A DNA stretch of 64,000 nt, from the NCBI GenBank assembly GCA_015680905.1, contig CM027378.1, positions 44,675,001 to 44,739,000 of the forward strand, written 5' to 3'. Source of the stretch: Coptis chinensis. Taxonomy: Eukaryota > Streptophyta > Magnoliopsida > Ranunculales > Ranunculaceae. The notes below the pieces were generated by a model. That model was not told the origin of the DNA and did not search any database. It was given only the letters and a program-made list of their open reading frames with translations. This document shows, piece by piece, positions 1 through 10,939 of this stretch (its first letter is position 1; every line of letters begins with the position of its first letter). A program made the position numbers and the translations under genes.

Positions 1-1555
1 TAAGCGCGCCAAGCTTCTAACTCGTGGACTCGTGGGCTAAACTTGTTCAGCTATTTATGGAACATTTTTACCCACCCCTAAAGACGGATGAGATGCTATC
101 CAAGATTCATTTCTTAAACGGAACCCTCATGAATCATTTTTCGAGGCTTGGAATCGCTTCACCGATCCGCTTATAGAGTGTCCACACCATAACCTAGCAA
201 AAAACACGTTAGTTCGTGCCTTTTTCAAAGGACTTCAACATCACCATAAAGAAGTCCTTGACATAATGAATGGTGGTAGTTTCCCAAGTAAAGGAGCCTC
301 GGAGGCTTACAAATTTTTAGAAGAACAAACTAAACGAAATAACAATTGGGGGGGGGGGGGAGCGATGATATCCCCCGCTCTGCTAGTTCTTCTTCAACAG
401 TTAAGGCCACCGGTATGTTTGAGATGAAACCCGATCTAGAACTTAAAAATTTAATAGAATCTTTAACTAAAAAGGTAGAGCCTATTTCTATTCAACAAAA
501 GCATATTCCTGTCATGAATGTCAACTCCAACCAATGTAATTTCTGTTTGAGTCCTGAGCACCCTGACTCCTATTGTCCTCTCGCCTATGAACAACAACAA
601 GTAGAGCAAGATAATGTTTGCTCCATTAATAACTATCCTATTCCTAATACCCCATGGAGACAACATCCCAACTTTAGTTGGCGAAACAATCAACAAGTTA
701 CAACTCCAGGCTTTAATAACCAAAATGTTAGGCAAGCAAACAACTATAATCAAGCTCCACCTAGGCAAGGACAGGGACAAGGTCAAGGAACTTATAATAA
801 TTATAACAACCAAGCTAACCCACGACAAGGTGTAGCACAAGGTCGAGAATAATTATAATAGTTATAATACCAATAGAGGTCTCGTTCCGGTTAACAATAG
901 TAACTATCAAAACCCACCCATAAATAATCAACGTGAGATAGTTCCAGTCGCACCACCTGTGACTACTACACCTACACAACCGGACCGTATCGACGCCTTT
1001 ATACAGGTTACCCAACAACTTTTCCAATCAATGACTCAATCAAATCAACAGATCTTACAATCCATAAATCAGGGCATACAACAATTAGCCCAAGAGAAAG
1101 CCCAACCAAAAGGCGTGTTTCCAGGACAAGCTATACCAAACCCTAAAACAACAAACACAACCTTTGAGGTAAACGGTAATACTAGTACAGAAACGACAAT
1201 AGTAGGTGACCTGAATGCCATCACCACTCTCCGCTCGGAAGAAGTGGTTGATAACAAAGCAACTATGCCTATAGTTACCCCATCAAGATTACTACATCGG
1301 ATATCGAACTAGATACCCAAGTAGAAACGAAAGAGCCTACCATTTGTAGAGGTACCGGTTAAACCACAACCTAAGAAACGAGAAAGCCAAGGTTACACAT
1401 CAAGTCGAGCCATACACTAAATATAGAGCTAAACCACCGTTCCTAAAAAATTAGCCATGCTAACTAGGGATACAAACTTTGAGGAGATTAGGAACGTTTT
1501 CAAGAATCTAACGATAAACCTTCCTTTCTCGAGCTATTAAAAAGCTACCTAATCA
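1..1555 (+). pseudogene. gag: Ath1 gag (3' part, frameshifted)
   Basis: Gag is the structural particle protein. Bases 1-340 encode the end of a retrotransposon gag domain, in the same order as the intact stretches in Ath3 and Ath4 (SWAKLVQLF, then AWNRFTD.LIECPHH, then FFKGL.HHHKEVLDIMNGG), but in more than one frame. A run of 13 G at 348-360 shifts the frame. The next segment (to 852) carries a canonical CCHC zinc knuckle, CX2CX4HX4C, starting CNFCLSPEH, followed by an N/Q/G-rich stretch. The C-terminal part continues in another frame (959-1312). At least three frame changes make this a pseudogene. Confidence 0.85.
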
Positions 1556-2480
1556 CGCTTAAGTTTCTTAAAGAGTTGTGCACTACTAGGCGTAAAACCA
1601 ACATACCTAAAGGCGCTTTTAACCGAACAATTCCCAACTTTATCCGAAAAAATAATGAAATTGTTAAGTACAAGGACCCGGTCGCCCCATTTGTAAAATG
1701 CACCTTAGGAGATTCCCACACGACAACCGCTTTATTAGACACGGGCGAAAGTGTTAACTTACTCCCGTGATACTTGTATAAACAAATAGGTTCACAGAAA
1801 TGCAACCTACAAAAAATAACGCGTTGCAATTAGCGGACGAAGTCAATTAAGTATCCTAAGGGTGTAGTGGAAAACGCGTTTTGTTAAGGTTCGTGGATTT
1901 CTACTATCCCGCTGATTTTGTTATCCTCGATACGTAAGTCGCTAATGACTCTGCACCGATCATCTTAGGGCGACCCTTTTAGCAACCGCCAACGACTTAT
2001 TAATTGCCGCGATGGTAAGATGTCCTTATCTTTTGGCCATCTCACGGTTGAGGTAAATGTTTTCAAGATGATGAAACAATTACCGATTCGGTCTATAGAT
2101 GGGGAGGTTAGCATGATCGGAGAGCTTAGCTCAAGATTATTTTAACAACACATTTCACGAAAACAATATGTACAAATTCCTTTCCTTTGGAAAGTCGATT
2201 TTGTAAATGACTCCTACTTAGAGGAAGTCAACACCATCCTTGAGTCCACACAAGTTGTAGACCGCCCGGTTGCTCCTTATATCGAAAGTATGAAGACTTG
2301 CTACCTAAGCAAGTCTTCATTATGCAAAATGAAGACCCCGACGAAACATCTAGTGATTTTCCTTCCACCCCAGTGCTTAAACCCCTTCCCCCATAGTTAA
2401 AATATATACAACTTGATCCGGATGGTAATCATCCGGTAATTATATCTTCTCTGTTATCTAAGGATGAAGAGACACGTTTA
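1556..2480 (+). pseudogene. Ath1 aspartic protease and linker to RT
   Basis: The retroviral-type aspartic protease would process Gag-Pol. The active-site motif is visible as LLDTGESVNLLP, with the catalytic Asp codon at 1738-1740. A TGA just after VNLLP (about 1768-1770) and several frame changes downstream break the domain. The linker holding QVFIMQ-like and EETRLIRVI-like segments leads into RT. The usual Ser/Ala after DTG is Glu here; Ath3 keeps DTGAS. Confidence 0.75.
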
Positions 2481-3250
2481 ATCCGGGTGATTAGGGAACA
2501 TCGGTCTGCGATTGGTTGGTCCCTAGCTGACATTAAGGGAATTGACCCTAATGTTTGCACTCATCGTATCCATTTGGAGGATAACGAAGACTTCTCCACG
2601 AACCTCGCGCCGCTTGAACCCCGCCATGAAAGAGGTGGTTAGGTAAGAAGTCTTACGATTACTCGATCGCGGTATCATATACCCAATCTCGATAGTGAAT
2701 GGGTCACCCCATTCATGTAGTTCCTAAGAAATCGGGGAGTTACCATGGTTCAGAACGGAAAGGGTGACTATGTTGTCACACAAGGTCCTATGAAATGGAG
2801 GATCTGTATTGATTACAGACGTTTAAATGATATGACACGAAAGGATCACTTTCCTTTACCTTTTATAGATCAAATGCTCGAACGCCTAGCTGGTCATGCT
2901 TTTTATTGTTTTCTGGATGGCTACCCAGGCTATTTTCAGATTATTATTGATATTGATGACCAAGAAAAGACTACCTTCACGTGTCCCTTTGGAACGTATG
3001 CCTATAAACGAATGCCTTTTAGCCTTTGTAATGCTCCTGGAACATTCCAGCGGTGTATGCTTCATATATTTAGTGACATGGTAGAGCGCTTTATGGAAGT
3101 TTTCATGGATGATTTTTCTATCTATGGAGACTCCTTCACGATCGTTTGTCTAACCCGTCTAAGGTTTTGACAAGGTGTGAAGAAAAGAGCCTCGCTTTTA
3201 AATTGGGAAAAGTGTCATTTCATGGTGAAAAAGGGCATAGTACTAGGTCA
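2481..3250 (+). pseudogene. Ath1 reverse transcriptase
   Basis: RT copies element RNA into DNA. The best preserved stretch (2745-3170) includes [23 protein letters not shown], the FLDGYPGY palm motif and the FMDD catalytic box at 3102-3113. The upstream fingers part (RSAIGWSLADIKG, 2506-2540) and the downstream part (WEKCHFMV, near 3208) lie in other frames. Compared with Ath3, the core amino acids match closely, so the damage is recent and mostly small indels. Confidence 0.85.
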
Positions 3251-3339
3251 CATTGTATCTAGTGATGGCATCGAAGTAGATAAGGCCAAACTAGATAAGA
3301 TAGCGAATTCTACCTAAACCACGGATTGTCCGTGATATT

Positions 3340-3885
3340 AGAGCCTTTCTAGGCCATGCAGGTTTTATAGGCGATTTATCAAAGACTTCTCGAAAATAGC
3401 TAGGCCTTTAACTAATCTGCTTTTGAAAGATGCAATCTTTGATTTTAATTTTAAGCGTAGCAGGCTTTTGAAACTTTAAAAGCTCTAACCTCTGCACCAA
3501 TTATCTGACCTCCCGATTGGTCTAAACCTTTCGAACTCATGTGTGATGCTAGTGACTATGCAGTTGGTGCAATCTTGGGACAAAAACTAGATAATAAGTC
3601 CACTGTCATTTATTATGCTAGTAAAACATTAAACGATGCTCAACAAAATTATTCAACTACAGAAAATGAATTTTTAGCCGTCATTTATGCTTTAGATAAG
3701 TTTCATCCTTATTTGGTTGGTTCTAAAACTTTAGTTTACACGGACCATGCAGCCCTTAAGTACCTTCTTGCAAAGAAGGATGCTAAACAGAGATTAATCC
3801 GATGGATCCTTCTCCTGCAAGAGTTCACATTAGAAATAAAGGACAAAAGAGGGGTCGAAAACGTAGTTGCCGACCACTTATCTAG
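3340..3885 (+). pseudogene. Ath1 RNase H
   Basis: RNase H removes the RNA strand during cDNA synthesis. The open stretch from 3539 shows [14 protein letters not shown] (first catalytic Asp), [15 protein letters not shown] (Glu) and [12 protein letters not shown] (second Asp), ending in [12 protein letters not shown], the usual exit from the Ty3/gypsy RNase H domain. The part before 3539 ([12 protein letters not shown]-like connection region) is frameshifted. It runs directly into integrase in the same frame. Confidence 0.85.
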
Positions 3886-5243
3886 ACTCACAAACGATGA
3901 TCAGACTGATTCTGAGTCCATACCGGACTCTTTTCCTGATGAGCATCTGTATGCCATTTTTTCAGCACCATGGTATGCTGACATTGTAAATTATCTAGCG
4001 GTTGATGTTATGCCTTATAATTGGTCAAGGAATGAACGTAAAAAGTTTTTGGCCAGAGTTAAGTTATACTACTGGGATGAGCCCTACCTTTTTAAGTATT
4101 GTGCGGATCAGATTATTCGTCGTTGTATTCCCCAGTCGGAATATAATGAAGTTCTATCGTTTTGCCATGACAAAGAGTGTGGTGGACATTTTACTGAGAT
4201 GAAAACAGCCGCTAAAGTTTTGCAATGTGGATTTTATTGGCCTACCCTTTTTAAGGATGCCCAAGTGCATTGCAAGACGTGTATATCGTTGCCAACAACT
4301 TGGGCTTAATTATTTAAACGTAATATGATGCCATTAAATCCAATCTTGATCGTAGAAATTTTTCGACGTTTGGGGCATTGATTTCATGGGTCCTTTCCGG
4401 TTCCCCACGGTTTCATTTATATTCTAGTTGCCGTGGACTACGTGTCTAAATGGATAGAGGCCCTAGCTTGCCGTAGCAATGACCATAAGACCGTTGTATT
4501 TTTTATTAAAGAATATATTTTCTGTCGGTTTGGCATTCCTAAAGCCATCATTAGTGATGGTGGAACACATTTTGCAAATGAGTTGTTGCATCCCCTAGAA
4601 AAAAGTATGGAGTTACACACAAAGTAGCAACTCCTTATCATCCACAAACTAGCGGACAAGTAGAAGTTTCTAATAGGGAAATCAAAAAGATTTTAGAAAC
4701 AACTGTAAACCCTGATAGGAAAGACTGGTCAAAGCGTCTATCGGATGCCTTATGGGCGTATAGAACTGCTTTCAAAACTCCTATAGGTATGTCTCCCTTT
4801 AGACTTGTTTTGGGAAACCATGTCATTTGCCCGTTGAATTAGAGCACCGTGCTCTGTGGGCTATAAAAAGCCTTAACTTCAATATTGATGAGGCAGGTGT
4901 CAAACGCAAGTTGCAATTGAATGAGCTTGAAGAAATCCGTAGCGATTCGTACGATCTCGCGAAGGATTATAAAGCTAACATGAAACGTGTTCATGATAAG
5001 CATATCTTGCGCAAAGAGTTTGTGGTCGGTCAAAAGGTTTTGCTTTACAACTCCCGTCTACATGTTTTCCCAGGCAAACTAAAAACCCGTTGGTCTGGCC
5101 CTTTTCTAGTTACTGAAGTCACCCCTTACGGGGCAATCACCTTGGTAAATCCAAATGACAACAGTACCTTTCAAGTTAATGGTCAACGGTTAAAACATTT
5201 TCATGAACTTCTGTCCCCTGATGTAGAGGAAGTCCTTTACTGA
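3886..5243 (+). pseudogene. Ath1 integrase
   Basis: Integrase inserts the cDNA into host DNA. The N-terminal HHCC zinc-binding region is readable (HDKECGGHF, then a CKTC pair near 4275). The catalytic core follows with [19 protein letters not shown] and IISDGGTHF (Asp residues) and [17 protein letters not shown] (Glu). The C-terminal part has [19 protein letters not shown], a GPF/Y-type module. Frame changes lie near 4300, 4370, 4590 and 4815. The end at 5243 differs from Ath3 and Ath4, which continue LLQDPVYED. Confidence 0.85.
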
Positions 5244-6278
5244 GGACTGCGTCTATGAGGATCGACCCTTGTCATTTGGTGTACTTACTTTCATTTCCAT
5301 ATCTTGATAAGTACCCCATTCAGTAACGGGCCCTCCCTATGGAGTGTGGGTGTAAAGTACCGGATCCTAAGTCCAGCAGTTCACATAATTCACGTTTTCC
5401 ACTTTTGCATGTTTTCTCGGTTTTGAGTCATGTTCCTCTATGGAGTGAATTATGTATTTATTATTTTTCGTGTTTCTTATAATAAACAAATAAAAATAAA
5501 ATTAAAATTCTTAAAATCATAGAAATAGCAATCCAACAAGTCTTGGGAATCGACTTTAAACGACCCGACGTTGTAAACAAATTTTGTGTTTAAAAATTTG
5601 TTTGGGGTGGGCATCGATCTTTCCATCGGGATTGTTCGAACTTTCCATTGGTTTTGTTTAGGCCCATTAGTTCAATTGGGTTGGACGTAATCTAAACTTA
5701 GATTTCCTTTGTTCAAGATAACTTACGTCACACACGCACTTCGAGGCGTTCTTCCACCCTCTTATACGTCACCCATGGTTGGAATTGAGTGTTTTATGGA
5801 TCATTGGATTGGAAATTCTCTACTGATCATTTCCATAACTCATTCGCCAAAATCGGGCCAGTAACGAAGCGGCAAATTGAGTTTGAATTTGCGCGAAAAA
5901 TCAGAAAATTTCGGAATTCAAACTGGGCTTGGGCCCAACCCGCACGCACGTTGCGCGTCTCCTTCCTTCCCAACCCGCACGCACAGTGTTTCCACTTCAA
6001 TCCCAAACCGCCGGTTACAAGTTAAATTAAATTTTGGAAACCAAAATAAAAAATAAATATAGAGAGAGGGAAGAAAACCTAACTACACCTACACCAAGGA
6101 AATCAAATCCACCTAAATCTTCTCTAAACAATCATCACCGCCAACCCAACTTCGAAAAACAGCCAACAATTATAGTTTCCACCACCACCACCACCGCCAC
6201 CAATGCCGTTTTTAATAGTTTTCTTCAAAACTCGCCTCCCCCACAGTCTACAAACCATTAGTAGTCTAAGAAATTTCA
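5244..6278 (+). other. Ath1 non-coding spacer between pol and aORF1
   Basis: No convincing gene. The spacer has a conserved counterpart in Ath3 (38110-39133) and Ath4 (59672-60698). It holds a hairpin and a polypurine-like tract at 5575-5611 and a pyrimidine/CAC-rich stretch just before aORF1. Short open frames here are not conserved in length or frame between copies. Confidence 0.7.
5575..5611 (+). promoter_or_regulatory. Internal hairpin plus polypurine-tract-like site after pol
   Basis: AAACAAATTTT at 5575-5585 is the exact reverse complement of AAAATTTGTTT at 5593-5603, and TTTGGGGTGGG follows directly (5601-5611). The same hairpin and G-rich tract recur after pol in Ath3 and Ath4 with different loops. 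The similarity to the true 3' polypurine tract (10961-10973) suggests an internal plus-strand priming site; this role is inferred. Confidence 0.5.
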
Positions 6279-7438
6279 ATGGCGCTACGACGTAGAATTT
6301 TGCCGGAACATGCGTTTGCTTCCGAAGCCGATTTAGCCATTTTACGACGCGGAGATGTTCAAGAGACATTGGAACGGACTGTTGTACTCAACTGAGGAGT
6401 TCTATCACTATGATTTGGTAGAACAGTTTTATAAAAAGCGAGAATTGGAAGGGGATAGGATTTTCATAAAGTTAGGAGGAACGAGGAGTAAAGTAACGAC
6501 AGTTGTTAGTTGAACTGTTAGGAATTACGCTTTGAAAGCAACCTAGTAGCGACAATTCAGGAATCGATTATCTTTGGAGTTCCTGCTTTGATGAAGGATA
6601 CTTGTCGTGGAGGGTGAATACAATCCGACATCCCATTCGTCCGCCCGGACCACCACGAGAACCAATCAATCGGGTGGCTCGGTGGATTGGTAGGAACGCC
6701 CTCGGGAAAGACAAAGTCGGTGATATCGCCTGCAATGTCCGCGACGTTCTCTGGATTTTGCAAACAAAGAAGTATAATTTCTGCATCCTTGATTTAATGT
6801 TTAATGTGATTCGAGGAGTGGGAAAGAGTTTAGCCTCTTCCCCATTATTGATCACTAAGATCATGCTCTCCTTTAGATTTGTCGCAAGATCTGCTCCTAT
6901 TAAGATCAAATTGCATTCTAATGCAAGTATCTATACGGATTGCATCCAAGAGACTTGGCCATTGTCTGAAGAAAAAATGGATGAGTCGGAGGATGAAAGG
7001 GAAGATATGACATGGCTGGATGAAGATGCATTAGAGAAGTGTAATTCTAATGTAGAACACATGCAAGTGTTGCAAACTGCCTTGCGGTGCGTTTATGATA
7101 TTTGTGGAGATATCCGTAATAGACAGATAGTAGTTCAAAAGAAGCAAGGGAACCTTCAGAGGAGATTTGAAATGCTCGAAGGGGTTATGGACGATATATT
7201 GTCTAACATGGAGACTATCCACCAGCAACAACAAACCCAGTATGCAGTACTCGGTACTGAGATGGAAGCCCAACGCTTGTTCCGAATAGAGATGCTACGA
7301 TGCATGCCACCCGTGGAGGACTCTGTTTCAGCCGAGTCCGACAGGCATGAGCGTCGTCGTCGAAGGACAGATGGTTCAAGTCATTCTCCATCCCAGAGCC
7401 AATCTCCATCTCAGGGTCCATCATCATCACAAAACTAG
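6279..7438 (+). pseudogene. Ath1 accessory ORF1 (aORF1), frameshifted at its 5' end
   Basis: The start at ATG 6279 is chosen by comparison with Ath4 (ATG 60699) and Ath3. The first 320 bases are broken by frameshifts; the long open part (6602-7438) is intact. Its N-terminal half (LVEQFYKKRELEG..., then VLWILQTKKYNFCILDLMFNVIRGVGKS...LLITKIMLSF) resembles the plant-specific domain found in Athila env-like ORFs. An acidic patch (ESEDEREDM), a probable coiled coil rich in Q/E/L, a basic patch RHERRRRRTD and a Ser/Gln-rich tail follow. There is no signal peptide or membrane segment. Function unknown; the basic patch would fit nuclear or nucleic-acid contact. Confidence 0.7.
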
Positions 7439-7626
7439 GTGTTCACCCCAGTTGGAGTTCGCTGTTATTTCATAATTTCGTTTTATTAGAAGGATTTTAA
7501 TTCAGTAGTTAAATTTAAATAGTAATGTGTTTATTTAATGTTGTTTGGATTTAAATTTTATTTTTAATATAATTGGTTATTTTCGAGTACTGCTTGTTTT
7601 ATCATTAATTCCACCTTCCCGACTCG

Positions 7627-7637
7627 TTTGGGGGTGG
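7627..7637 (+). promoter_or_regulatory. Polypurine-tract-like site after aORF1
   Basis: TTTGGGGGTGG is identical to the core of the true 3' polypurine tract at 10963-10973 and lies 190 bases after the aORF1 stop. Ath4 has TTAGGGGGTGG at the matching place (62032-62042). In Ath3 this stretch is deleted. Confidence 0.45.
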
Positions 7638-7928
7638 AAATATTTAAACCCGAAAGCATAAGTCGTGATATGATCATATCTTTGTAAGTTGTCTTGGAGG
7701 AAGGTTGATAATTTGGCCGATATCGGCATATCTATGACTTGTGTGGTGATAGCATGAAATCTACGAGAGTTTAGAAGTTACTATTCTAAATCCAAGATGA
7801 AAGATACCGGATTTTTAGAAAATCATGGAAATGGGTTGTTTCCGTTTTCGGTTTTGGAATTTTCCTATTTTCGAAATTGCCTTCAAACAAATTGGGAACT
7901 TCCGATTCGTTTTGGTAGCTTAGAACCT

Positions 7929-7936
7929 ATTTAAAC
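7929..7936 (+). promoter_or_regulatory. TATA-like box upstream of Ath1 aORF2
   Basis: TATTTAAA is followed 15-35 bases later by a conserved TTTCTACACTAACAAACCAC stretch. Ath3 has TATTTAAA at the matching place and Ath4 has TATATAT, although the flanks have diverged. This fits an internal promoter for aORF2; it has not been shown. Confidence 0.4.
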
Positions 7937-8241
7937 TCCTTTCTTTCTACACTAACAAACCACACTACATCCCACCATCATCCCAGACCTTCTACTCCAA
8001 GTTTTTTCTTTTTTTTGCTATAAACTCCGGTTTCATTTCTTCAGAGGCACTGTGCCCTTAACATTTTCGAAAAATTTTGTCGAGCGCCAACGACCGCGCC
8101 CAAAACACTGTAATTTAAAACCCACGAGCGCCGACCGGCGCTTCTATGTGAGCGCAGCGCCCGCCTTCCTCGTTAACGAAAAATTGAATTTTTAGGCGGT
8201 CATTCCAGGATTTTTGTGGAGCTATTCAAAGAGTTATTGTG

Positions 8242-9155
8242 ATGACATCTCCTATAGTCATACCCGAGAACAGTCCTTCAAAGATGTGTTGGGCACCGAG
8301 ACCTATGGACATTGGTTCCGACAAAGAATCCTGCGATTAGGATGGCGCCATCATCGGGTAAGTGATGACGATTCATATTCACCACGACTTCTCGCTTATT
8401 TCTACGACCATGTTAAATTCTATTGTAATCAGGATGGAGAACAAGAATTCTCTGTCATAGTCGAGGACACGACACATCAATTCGATAAAAATGTGGTCGC
8501 TTTAGTTAATGGGTTACCAATACCTGATCCTGTTCACACATGGGCATATATGACCGATAATGCATACCTGTATGATTATACATATTTCCATGAGTATTAT
8601 GGGGGAGGGGTATTTCGAGTAATGGACCAGGGGCGATATAGCATTGCCCTTGGTAGCCTTTCCCTAAACGTAGGCACCACCATGTTATTCATCCCGATGA
8701 ATATTTTGGGGAATGGCGGTTCATTTCGCAAAGCGATCTTGCTAGTGACATTTTCCTTGCTTTAGCTGAGGGACATCGCCGATATGACATCCCCCGAGTT
8801 TTAATCGCTAGTCTTAAGAGAGCCCAAAGCATGAGGCATAAGTATCTTCTTATGCCTGTTTTGGTAAGCCGCATCATGCGTAGTTGTTTACCTGTATTCT
8901 GTGCACAATTCACAGATTGGAAAAGGGTTGAAGTCATGAGACCCACCAATCGGGTGGTTCGCTTCGTCAAGATAATGACTTGGCGGGATGGCAGGTGTGC
9001 GACCTCATTTGGTTGCCCCGTACATCCCATCAGACATGATAACACTTAACAGGTTAGCATTAGTAGATGATAACTGGCGGCAAGCTTGGCAAATTACAAT
9101 GGACTGGCAGGATGCGAAGGAACCTCGTCTCACTAATGAGGAAGAGGATGCTTAA
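8242..9155 (+). pseudogene. Ath1 accessory ORF2 (aORF2), frameshifted
   Basis: The start ATG at 8242 opens MTSPIVIPE, conserved in Ath3 (36189) and, with one change, Ath4 (62660). A one-base insertion near 8270 shifts the frame, and the main open stretch runs to about 8720. Readable motifs: TYGHWFRQRI, SPRLLAYFYDHVKFY, VVALVNGLPIPDP and GRYSIALGSLSLNVGTTMLF. A second frameshift near 8710 ends the frame, but homology continues (AQSMR.KYLLMPVLVSRIMRSCLP) to the TAA at 9153-9155. The fold region FYDHV...F...NVVALVNGLP parallels aORF1, so the two look like distant paralogues. Function unknown. Confidence 0.7.
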
Positions 9156-9358
9156 AAGGGAGATATGGTAAGTTTTAGTTTAGGTTAGTGTCCGCTTATG
9201 TCCCAAACAATTTAATTGTTAACCCCATAATGGGTGGAACTCTTATAGAGAGTGCGTCGTTTTTATTTTCTATATTAGTATGTTCTAACCTTGTTTTGCG
9301 GATGTTCCGAATTTCACACATTTCCATGGTATTTTTCCTACCCTCTTTATTTACAATA

Positions 9359-9394
9359 CTTTGAGGACAAAGCATGATTCTTGTTTTTGGGGGC
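9359..9394 (+). promoter_or_regulatory. Hairpin plus polypurine-like tract after aORF2
   Basis: CTTTG-AGGA-CAAAG (9359-9372) is a perfect 5-bp stem with an AGGA loop, followed by TTGTTTTTGGGGG (9382-9394). At the 3' polypurine tract the same hairpin is GCTTG-AGGA-CAAGC. The loop is identical and two stem pairs change in a compensatory way. Confidence 0.5.
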
Positions 9395-10939
9395 ATAGAA
9401 ACGCGTGTAATTAAGGCATCTGTTAGGATATAGATATGTATAATATGCATTTGTTTTCTAGTTAAAAATTTTTAAAATTCAAAAAATATAAATAAATAAG
9501 TTATGCTATACACTTAGGAATATTGATATTGTTTTCTTTCTCTATGCTCTTAACAATCTAGAAGTGTCAACGTAGCTTTTGCATCGAGAATAATTGTTAG
9601 AAACTTAGGTTAATATGTAGGTAATAATCTCTCAGATCTATCTATAAATATATTACATGAGTATCTATGATTGTTAGCGGTAAGTTTCTGAAATCTAGGC
9701 TAGAGTACTTATTCTACAAATCTGTGAGAATATAGTTGAAAGTCAGATATGAAAAGCGAAAACATTTGAGAAATGACACAAGGGAGAAGTAAAATCCGGA
9801 TAGAGATATCACACGTCCACTTGCTTGATCACTATGTCATATCCTAAGCGAGAATTTAGGCCCTCTTTGGATCGATATAGCCGAGTAAATTCAAACCTAT
9901 GAATTATTTTTCCGCTAGTCCCCTCGAGCCTTTCTTTAGCCTTCCATACACCACAAATCCTTTACCCCTGTTACAAAAACAAAAACAAAATAAAAAATAA
10001 ATCAACCTACCCAATTTAGAATAAGTCCGAGAATAGAATGAGTGAAGAAAGAAGAAGAGAAAAAAACCGTGTAAACAAAAATTAGTTAGTTGCTTGAGGA
10101 AAAAAAAAAAGAAGTTTCCATCCAAGGAAAAAAAAAAAATTTAGAAATAAATAAAACTCCAAAAATAGAATAAAAGGAGTCAAAAGCCAAAGAAAAGAAA
10201 AAAAAAAAAATATGGCTAAGGATGGAAACAAAGTATAGAAGCAAAAGAAAATAACAAGGTTTTCTAAGTTACATAATATGAAAACTCTATTATCTCGGAC
10301 TTGTCCTTTTAAATATCCATTTCCTTCCTTCTTAAACCATCTCCTAATCCCATGAACACCTAATAAAGACCTCTAGCTCAATTAGGAATAGGTTAGTGTG
10401 ATAGTAAAGTGGCAGATGTGTTTGATCGACTCGGCTTCCTTGTTGTCATTGAGATTGTAAGGTAAAGTGTGCCCATTTGACTAATCGGAGTAGCTTAAAC
10501 TTGAGTGGAAAAATCGAGTGGTTTTAACTTGACATTTATGTGAGGACCTACTTAAGGACGCTATTCGAAGTTTTAAACGAACCTGCTAGGCATTTCATAG
10601 TATTACTCATAGTATATATATTTGTATCATAGATGATTGATTATTATGCATATATTAGTTTAGGTTTTGACTTAGTTATTCTTATTCAATTGCTAGTGAG
10701 ATGTATAGATAGTTGGGACATGAATGAGGAAAACAATAGTTTTATTTCTTAGTCGTTGTAGTATAGTTGAAGTTTGTGAGTACCTTCATGGAAAACTCTC
10801 ACGAGGCTATAACTTCGTCCACTAGGGAATTCCTAGTGGTTTAAGGTCTTGTTGCATAGAATTGATCAATGCAATTTCAGTCAAATAAACGAGTAGATAG
10901 AACTCCATTTTTGGTCACTTATTTTAATTTCTCATCTTT

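Larger units (their letters stand above)
7439..8241 (+). other. Ath1 spacer between aORF1 and aORF2
   Basis: Non-coding. It contains a polypurine-like TTTGGGGGTGG at 7627-7637, a TATA-like box at 7929-7936, a GC-rich stretch with GAGCGCC/GACCG repeats at about 8090-8165, and an acceptor-like CCAG ending at 8208. All but the first are conserved in Ath3 and Ath4. Confidence 0.65.

Noticed and set aside
8242-9155. aORF2 as a viral-type envelope glycoprotein
   Set aside because: No signal peptide, no C-terminal membrane anchor and no cleavage site are visible in the best copy (62660-63571).
9904-10125. 73-codon Phe-rich frame on the - strand
   Set aside because: It is the translation of A-rich low-complexity DNA and is not kept in Ath2 or Ath3.
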